Assembly: GCF_024586455.1 (NCBI RefSeq)
Contig: NC_065921.1
Coordinates: 76,646,720 to 76,710,719, forward strand
Length of the DNA stretch: 64,000 bases
From: Bactrocera neohumeralis
Taxonomy: Eukaryota; Arthropoda; Insecta; Diptera; Tephritidae
Direction of reading: 5' to 3'
Below, in pieces: positions 56,951-64,000 of the stretch. The position numbers and the translations under genes are program-made. A model generated the notes under the pieces. The model was not told where the DNA came from. It did not search any database and worked only from the letters and a program-made list of their open reading frames with translations. The first letter of the stretch is position 1; the number at the start of each line of letters is the position of its first letter.

Positions 56951-56999
56951 AAAATTTGACAACATTGGCGAATTAAAGTCAATATCATGCAGCACAAAA

Positions 57000-57490
57000 T
57001 CTCAAAAATTCTATTTATTGTTCCTTTAACACGTTTTTTTCGAAGTCCCGACTATGCTCCGTAATATTCTCGCGATTTTGCGTTTGTCGTATTTGCAGAA
57101 ATTGGAAATATTATGGAAAAAAATGTATAGCTTTGCTCTCATGCGTCGCTCTACGTCAAATAGTTTGGCAATACACTGCGCTTTTAGCCGAAACCACGCG
57201 AAAAAACTCGATGACACACGTTAAAAACACTTTGCGATTTATTTAAGTGAATTCGAAATCGTTTTATTTGCATTTGCTAAAACATTTCCTTTAGGGCATA
57301 AACTTTTGCTTGTGGCTGTTTTTCAATTACCAATTTGTATTCAATAGATTTTTCACGATTTGAGTATGCTCGATTGCTTGTGCTCCGAAGAGCAGCCTTA
57401 ACCACCGCACGTTGGATTGTGACTGATCGCCGTAAGAAATGTTTCAGTAAAAACTCAAATCGGCGAAACTGAAGTCGCAAACGCGCAAGC
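57000..57490 (-). promoter_or_regulatory. Candidate promoter / 5' UTR, minus strand
   Basis: Balanced composition, no repeat relatives. On the minus strand the sequence GACTTCAGTTTCGCC (about 57475) contains a fly-like initiator (TCAGTT), followed by UTR-like text rich in AAGCAAAAG and AAAGTGTTTTTAACGTG. An AATAAA occurs near 57017-57012. Two frames (67 and 63 codons) show no domain. It could be a distal first exon of a minus-strand gene such as the reductase, 43 kb away, or an unrelated transcript. Confidence 0.25.
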
Positions 57491-58280
57491 TGCTAACAGG
57501 TAGCAGAAAGGCAGCACCAACAACAACAAAAATAGCAAATACAACAAGTAAAATAGCACCGTACCATCATAGCACGATAGCAGAATAAATAACAGCCGAA
57601 AACAGCGCAGTAAAGCGAGGAATGGTCGGCAAAAAGAAGAAGAAAAATATTTAAAATAATATTGTGAACAAATAAATGAATGCAAAATACATAGCGTCAG
57701 CGCAAAAGCTTCAAGAAGTGGTGGTAAGAGTATTTGAAAAATTAGCTCAGTCATACTGAGCAGCGCTGCACCGGCTCGACGCGTCGCTGGCGTTCGCTTA
57801 ACATTTTGCCGAAGTCGAAATCGAAACCAAACAATTACCAATAATACAACAACCCGCTAGACTGTTAGGCTGTAAGCTAAAGCACTGCCGGTTTCAATAT
57901 CATTTCCTCGCTCACGAACGGGTTAAAGCCAAAGCGTGCGCAGTCGCTGTAGGTGCGATTAACAGCAGTGCCATTCAGTGCTAGCAGTTGCTAACAGTTA
58001 TGCTGTATGCAGCAGCGTTAAAACATGCAAACGAAACAGTGGACATGTTAACAGCAGTAACGGTATTTTTGTGCTTATATTACAATGTATCAAGCTGTGA
58101 ATAAATTAGATCGTTTGCACACTGTTAACGAGTATCGTGGGTGGTTCACGAGTGACACTATTAATTAACAGCGCGCTGTTAGTTGCTTAGAGTACGTTGA
58201 AAATACGTAACTGTTGATAGCAGGGGCCACTGTGGAGTAATGTAAATAACAGCTGTTATTTTTATAGAGTAATTTAAGCC
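57491..58280. other. Non-repeat, less AT-rich stretch
   Basis: Contains CAGCAGCG/CTAACAG-type phrases and several CG dinucleotides (57755-57830, 57890-57960). The 128-codon minus frame (57841-57455) is leucine/phenylalanine-rich because it reads AAC/AAG-type repeats backwards; not credited as a gene. Composition suggests UTR or regulatory DNA. Confidence 0.3.
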
Positions 58281-58499
58281 TGATTTTAACTGAAATTTTA
58301 ACTAAAAAAATATATGTATGTATTAAAAAAAAATTACTTAATTGGATAAAATATTTTAAGTCAAATTTTTGTACGTCTGTTAAAAATAGTTATTGGAAAA
58401 CTTTTTTATTTAACGAGATATCTCCATGAATGGCATTTCTATATATAGTTGGCGTACAAACAAAAATTAGAAAGAAAAGACTTCGAACTCAAAAGACAG

Positions 58500-58850
58500 T
58501 TATGTGATATAAAAGATACACCATCCTAGAAAATGGAGTGGAGCTTGACCATCATGATAGCCCAAGAGTTGAAGATGGTAAAAAAAAACCGTTATGAAAC
58601 ATTTAATGAGGAATAAGGAAATTACCAATTGTGAATCGGTGCTGAATCACAATAAACTGTGAAGATGAAGGTTACTGGGGCTGAAAAGTGGGTCACTTAT
58701 GACAACGTCAAGCTAAAATTGTTGTAATTGGATCGCTGGGAGCCGACGTAAGTGGTGACTAAGCCAGAATTGACGACCAAGAAGATTTTGCAAAGTGTTT
58801 GATGGGAAAGGCAAGAAATCATTAATTTGTAGCAAACGAGGTTGCAGACA
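58500..58850 (+). mobile_element. Mariner remnant (mellifera-like)
   Basis: The plus strand encodes MKVTGAEKWVTYDNVKLKLL, a degenerate VTGDEKWITYDN block (first catalytic Asp changed to Ala), then a KPELTTKKILQSV segment. An upstream segment fits the DNA-binding region weakly. It breaks off at the LINE piece. Confidence 0.7.
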
Positions 58851-59095
58851 AAGCGACTCCCTATCGAGCAACGATGAGCTGCACGAGTTGTACAAAGTCA
58901 TTGACATAGTTCAGCGAATTAAAAGACAGCAGTTACGCTGGCTAGGTCATGTCGTTCGAATGGATGAAAACACTTCAGCTCTGAAAGTATTTGAATCAGT
59001 ACTGGCGCCAAAAAGCGGAAAGGAAGAACGAGTGGCACTGTTGCAAACTCGGCTATAACCGCGTAAGCGATGTCCACGCCAATAAAGAAGAAGAG
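58840..59095 (+). mobile_element. LINE 3' end, internally deleted (RTE-like family)
   Basis: GTTGCAGACAAAGCGACTCCCT (FRQGDSLS box region) joins directly to NDELHELYKVIDIVQRIKR, skipping about 250-300 codons. Then come RWLGHVVRMDENTSALKVFE and the usual ATAACCGCGTAAGCGATGTC end with AATAAAGAAGAAGAG. Confidence 0.8.
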
Positions 59096-59135
59096 AGAGT
59101 TCAGTTATATTTAATTTTGATAAATAGATATTTAT

Positions 59136-59480
59136 TCACTGCGGTTCCCTAACTCTACTATCAGTAGAATGAAAACGGGTTTGTGCTCCCCTCTTCTTGT
59201 ACCTTCTGAACAGCAGGGCTCCGCGAGAATTTGGCCAGCGCTGGGCTAGAATCGGTTCTTGCGCTTTCGCAAGAACTTTAGGCCGAATATATGTTAGCAA
59301 GAGATCAAGTGAGCTCTTTTTCCTCAGTAAGGCTTTCCCCTCCCTAGTTGTGGGAGTTCTAACCAATTACCCTATCGCCGTCCATTCCGTAAGGTTGAGA
59401 ACCTTACCGGACCCCATCTGTAGAAGCTGTTTCACCGAACTGGTGGGAATAGAAATTAAACGCTTGATTAAACTTTTATA
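59136..59480 (+). mobile_element. LINE C-terminal fragment
   Basis: The plus frame encodes VVGVLTNYPIAVHSVRLRTL and PDPICRSCFTELV, the same histidine/cysteine segment as at 23.6-23.75 kb. Upstream text is GC-richer and probably belongs to the same element. Confidence 0.7.
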
Positions 59481-60490
59481 GGCCATAAGGCGTTTTGTTT
59501 GCTATAACATACATATAAGTTGGAATTACAAGAGTTCTTTTTTTATGGTTTTAAAAAACTGCATTTGGCAGTGCGATCACCAAGTGCCGTCCAACCTAAA
59601 AACACATGCTTCGATAAAAATAAATTGGTGTTAACAATGATCATTAAGCGTTACTTACGCAATCTTCGTTTAGTATTTTCTATTTTATGTACATTGCATA
59701 ATTTCTCAGACTTCACTCCTTTTTGCAAGTTTTGGCAAACTAATGGATTTCAGCGTCAATATTTCCAGCCAATTACATTTAGTTAACAGCTCTTTTTAGG
59801 TTATGACATTAATGGTTTGCTAGTAAAGTGACGTCTGAAAAAATTTGCTTCTGCGTCAACTTTATGAACGGGTTATGAACCCAGGCGGGGGGTAAATATA
59901 TAATTAATGGCTATATTATTTTAGTTTCTTTGATTATTGAAATTTTTATGTCCAAAATTACAAATTTTGTTTTTGCTTTGCTTGCAGTTTCACGCATTTG
60001 CAATGAAAGCGCTTTAACGGTTCATTTGCTTTGCATAATAACTCTTAATGATAAGAGTTTGCGAAACGAAATGAAAAATAAGATGGAATCAAGGTACACA
60101 AAGAAAAGACATATTTTTTATTTTATTTAAGCCGGTGCTTACCCGTTAAGTGGTTGCGGAAATTACATGGGCGTTAATGGTCATGCGGTGACACATAGAG
60201 TTGCGCCCCGAAAGAGCACGCTGGACTGAATTATTTTTGAAGGTTTTTGATTTTCTTTGGTGATAATATTCAAATAATGTCATATCATTAAAAAAGCGAA
60301 CATTAAAAAAAGGGTCTGCCACATGTTGTGAATATAATTAATTTTGTTGTAATCGAAGATATAGGAAAGTTCGAAAAGTTTGAGAAAATGTATGAAATTT
60401 CAACCGAGAATTGTAAATTAAGCATCGGAAACTTGGCAGAGAAGATCAATATCACATTCTTTTCGTTCAAGATAATATAGTCTTGAAATC
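59481..60490. other. Intergenic stretch
   Basis: No gene or repeat family recognised. Frames of 66-88 codons lack domain content. Confidence 0.4.
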
Positions 60491-60499
60491 AATCTCCAT

Positions 60500-61135
60500 C
60501 GCAACCAACGTATCGCTATACTCAGCGGTAGTCAAGCGGCACTAAGAGCGATTTCAGCCTATGACGTCAAATGCTGGGACATAAAGGGGTAGCCGGCAAT
60601 GAGCTGGACGACGCATAAGCTCGTTCAGCTGCAATTTTCCAGGATGATACGGCCAGAACCATGTATTGTGGTGGGGTCTCACACCATAAAGGAGTTGCTC
60701 CGCACGCGGGAGAGAGCGGGAAGAGAACGGCACGGGCAGAAGGCAAGAGGAAAGCGCCACGATAAGCTACTACTGGGAGGTTACAACTTGGAAAAGTTTA
60801 GAGATATAATCAACCTCTACCGAGAGAAATGCCGACACCTCGTCGCGCTCTGTTTGGGCACTGCTGCGTCAATAAACATTTGTCCAACATGGGCATCGTC
60901 CTTTGCGCAAACTACTGGTATTGTGACATGGACCAGGGAACTCCAGAACACCAGATTTTAGATTGTCTAGCAATTTGTAGGCGCATGTTCAAGGACCTAG
61001 GATCCATCTACGTGAATAGGAATAACACCACCTTTTTCGACTTTGTGACCATATGTGATATAGGGGAGGACACAATAGACCATAGGTCGCAGTACAAAAC
61101 ATCAATTATTGTCTATCTATCTAATACAGCCTAGT
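60500..61135 (+). mobile_element. LINE RNase H / C-terminal fragment
   Basis: The plus strand shows a GHKGVAGNELDDA block (about 60570-60615, the RNase H motif), then GHCCVNKHLSNMGI (60870-60910) and a degenerate cysteine/histidine end with EHQILDCLAI. I/Jockey-like polyprotein end. Frameshifts between blocks. Confidence 0.72.
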
Positions 61136-61449
61136 TAATGGGGCTTTACCAACACTTGTATTTATGTCTAGTTACAATATTTTCAGTGCGATAGACGCCA
61201 GTACCCGTTCCGGGAAACACGTTTTAGTAGCCAAGGTGGAATGATTCATAAATTGAAAACAACCCCGATGTCTATAACGCATTCCAAGTATATAAACTAT
61301 TTTGACTATTTTGAAGATCGGATGAAGTGTGGCGGATCTATAAAGTTGAGTTTTATATTTTATAAACCAACTCAATTAAATTTTTGTGTCACTCTTGAAA
61401 ATAAGTAGAAGTAACATTGGGCCAAGTCTGGACAATACGTTTTATGGCC

Positions 61450-62480
61450 GGTAGTTTAAAGTTTCGATAATCCGATCAAATTGGTCATGGCGACGGAGGA
61501 GGTTAGGGGTATCTAATTCACAGTAGGCAAGTGAAAAGCGACATTGGTGATAGAGTTGATGAAACTTGACAAAGGAAGGTAGTTAAAATGGATCGTATTC
61601 CTTGATACCTTCTTTATTTCTTGAGCAGGTTCTGCTGCATTGTTTTGATTGTTTATAATTGTCGAGTAGAAATTTGTTCTAAGTAGGACTTTTAAGTTCT
61701 CTCATCTTTTCATAATTGTGTTCCATTTGTTTGCCCTCTGTGAAACGACTATATATACGTAATTTTTTTGTCGATCTTATTTAATAGTTGAATTTTAGTT
61801 CTTGTCGTTCGTATATTTTGGCCATATCTAGCATCGTTTCCTTACTATTTTATGCAGTTGCTCTATTTTTGTTTCGAGACAATTTTTAACGCTTATTCTC
61901 CAAATGGTAAGCCTCGTTTCTAGCGGGTACGGTATTATCTCTGCTTTCGTTGCCAAAAATGTTCCAGTGGCCGAGAACTCAAATTATAGACAAGTGCAGG
62001 TGACTTGAAATTGAGCTCAAAGCTTTCCTACAATTGTTGCTTACGCTGAAATTAGTTATATAGTCGCCTGGCTTATCTGCTTATATATATGTGTTAGCAG
62101 TTTTTTTTGTATCCACCCATAGTTACGCAGTAGTTATTATCTCTGTTCCGAATTTGTCTAGAGAGGTTTGGCTAGTTTGACTGCTTTTACGCTGCCGAAA
62201 ATGTTCCTGTGACCGGGAACTCAAATTATGGCTAAGTGTAGTTGAAAAGAGAGAAAAGATTTCCTATTATATCTTCGAAGTCCTTTGGACTCATCGAGAT
62301 GCCATCCTCCTCCTCTATTTTACCTGTTTTCCAATCACTACTAGAGGGTAATCTCACCAGGCAGTAACTACTGAAAATCCAAACTTGGGTGGATGTAGTC
62401 TGGAATATTTAAATTTGATTTGAGTTGGTTCGGAATATCGCTTTGTCTATAACTCTTCCCCTTCCAACTACCTATCTATT
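61450..62480 (-). mobile_element. LINE RNase H region present twice, minus strand
   Basis: On the minus strand, around 62227-62190 and 61989-61950, the sequence encodes I-stop-VPGHRNIFG and I-stop-VLGHWNIFGNES. Both are the RNase H block with the Trp codon changed to TGA. They are about 238 bp apart in direct repeat, with further matching phrases around them (GTTATTATCTCTG / GGTATTATCTCTG). Same family as 42.9 kb. Confidence 0.65.
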
Positions 62481-63525
62481 TAATCCTTAAAAAAAATGCC
62501 GCTACTTTCAATATGAAAACGTCTATGGGAAGTTAATGCAGGAGCATATTAAGTGCATCAATCGGACATGACTTAAAGGCCATGGTAAACTTATCTTATT
62601 TATATTTTAATTTTTTTTTTGGAAAACTGCCTTCATACATATATAGTAATATTAAAATTATCAATTTGTTTTTCAATTTAACTGAAATACATGACTGTAA
62701 AACAGACGTACAAACATCCATCATTAAAAAATATTCAAACGTATAAACAGTAAAATAATGCTAAAAAAGGTTGCAAAAAATATCAAAAAGTTAGCAAAAG
62801 ATAAGCAGATGACACAGAAATATTAATAGACTCAATGGAAAAGTCAATCAATCACTTGCAACAACTAAACGTATTCAAAAGCGGAATAAATGTGTGCGTA
62901 AACATACATATGTTAATAAGCATAACTGCACGCTTTTATTTATAATTAGCTTTTGTTTTTGTTTTAAGGTCATATATTATTATAATATGCAAGAGTAGTT
63001 CATAATTGTAGTATGTATGTCAGTGACGTTGCGGTGTCTGCATTAGAGCATCGTCACTGTTAGAATACTCGTAACATAATTGCGCTAACAGCAGAGAATG
63101 TTAATGAATATTTTTTAACATATTCATAACATTTTTTGCTAATATATTCAATATTGATTAACATTCTCTGCTTACTGTATGTAGAAGATGTGTTTTGAAT
63201 AGAAGCTGCTAAAGCTTTTATCATACTTTGGATTAGCAGTGAATTTGCTAGTGCGTCTTCACTGCATGCTGACTACGCCGCTAACGATATTATATAAGCT
63301 TTGCGGAAATAGCACCTAAGTAGGCTAATTGTGGCTTACTAAGTGCAGCTATAATCGTCTAGAGGTTATGTACACTTCCGCTCAATGTTAGCCGTGACTT
63401 TATATTTACAGAGGAAGTGCTTAAATAAATGAAGGTGATTATTTTATGAAAAATTTGGGATAGGAACATGAGTATCTTAACTAATTTTTACTGAGTAACT
63501 CATTGAACTAATATCTTTTAGTTTT
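62481..63525. other. Intergenic stretch with one hairpin
   Basis: AT-rich, no gene. Contains the inverted repeat listed separately at 63091-63171. Confidence 0.45.
63091..63171. repeat. Perfect 15-bp inverted repeat, 51-bp loop
   Basis: GCAGAGAATGTTAAT at 63091-63105 pairs with ATTAACATTCTCTGC at 63157-63171. The loop itself contains TTAACATATTCATAAC. It could be the ends of a tiny MITE or a structured transcript; nothing decides between them. Confidence 0.7.
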
Positions 63526-63534
63526 TGTAATATA

Positions 63535-63940
63535 TGTTTGTTGTCAATCTTGAAGGGTTCTATTAACTCGAGGCTAATGATGAAATGGTTACTGCTTTCC
63601 CCAATGATACGTTTACAGGGGAGTCAAACGTTCACGAGTAAATTTTCTTCTTCCAGCTGTATTATCACTGTCTATGTCAGCATAGCGAGCACGAAAGGAA
63701 CAGGATATATGCATTCACAAAAGCCGATTTCTTGGTTCATGAAAAGTACTTTGAGTTTGCTAATACCAAAGAGTGATTTGATAAGTGACATTCGGCTAAA
63801 CAACTTTTAAATTCCGTACGACACCAGTAACTACGTTCTTAAGAAATGAGTCGACTTGGTTGCGATTCAGATTCAGATGGAATTTCGATCCAGAAAGGTT
63901 TTTACGCGTTAACTCGTGTGGCACCCACACATCTAGCTTC
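63535..63940 (-). mobile_element. Mariner fragment (mellifera-like)
   Basis: On the minus strand 63935-63780 encodes VWVPHELTRKNLSGSKFHLN and LNRNQVDSFLKNVVTG, the linker region before the first catalytic Asp. The following minus-strand text to 63535 shows only weak remains. Same broad group as 58.5-58.85 kb. Confidence 0.65.
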
Positions 63941-64000
63941 TTTTTTTCACAGTCTTAGTTAAATAGTACTAAATGCATTTTAGTAACGGGTAATCCACGT

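Noticed and set aside
57455..57841. 128-codon minus-strand open frame rich in L, F and C
   Set aside because: It reads AAC/AAG/CAG-rich DNA backwards, which yields leucine/phenylalanine runs; no domain or splice structure supports it.

Overview
The window looks like a stretch of a fly nuclear genome, most likely a true fruit fly (Tephritidae, Bactrocera/Ceratitis type). The grounds are an AT-rich background, short GTGAGT-type introns, one insect-style fatty acyl-CoA reductase gene, and a dense load of decayed mariner and non-LTR elements mixed with diverged tandem repeats. The organism call is inference from overall character; no marker gene fixes the species.

Left part (1-14 kb): one convincing host protein-coding gene, a fatty acyl-CoA reductase on the minus strand. 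Its five coding exons (13745-13479, 7017-6513, 4861-4420, 4356-4099, 3045-2913) join in frame at GT/AG sites into 534 codons plus stop. Introns 1, 2 and 4 are filled by LINE and mariner remnants. A splice acceptor at 13874-13875 suggests a further non-coding 5' exon farther right. Left of the gene lie a 136-bp MITE, nested mariner remnants and a GC-richer repeat.

Middle (14-32 kb): no convincing gene. It holds a roughly 125-bp diverged satellite with a recurring GTGGCAAC core (15.4-17.5 kb), a second array with a roughly 130-bp period and a related core (18.9-19.85 kb), and dispersed repeats. Two head-to-head copies of a TIR element form a large imperfect palindrome (25.77-27.47 kb), and a 308-bp MITE sits inside another repeat (27.7-28.0 kb). 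LINE and Tc1/mariner pieces end this part.

Right part (32-64 kb): again no convincing host coding gene. At least four kinds of mariner-like transposase remnant, several LINE lineages, a six-unit 154-bp tandem array (36.5-37.35 kb), a third copy of the TIR element (39.83-40.92 kb) and long AT-rich low-complexity tracts occur. The stretch 57.0-58.3 kb is less AT-rich, free of recognisable repeats, and resembles a fly promoter or 5' UTR; whether it belongs to the reductase gene cannot be decided here.

Most open reading frames are transposon relics or chance frames in repeats. The only cellular pathway represented is fatty alcohol/wax synthesis.
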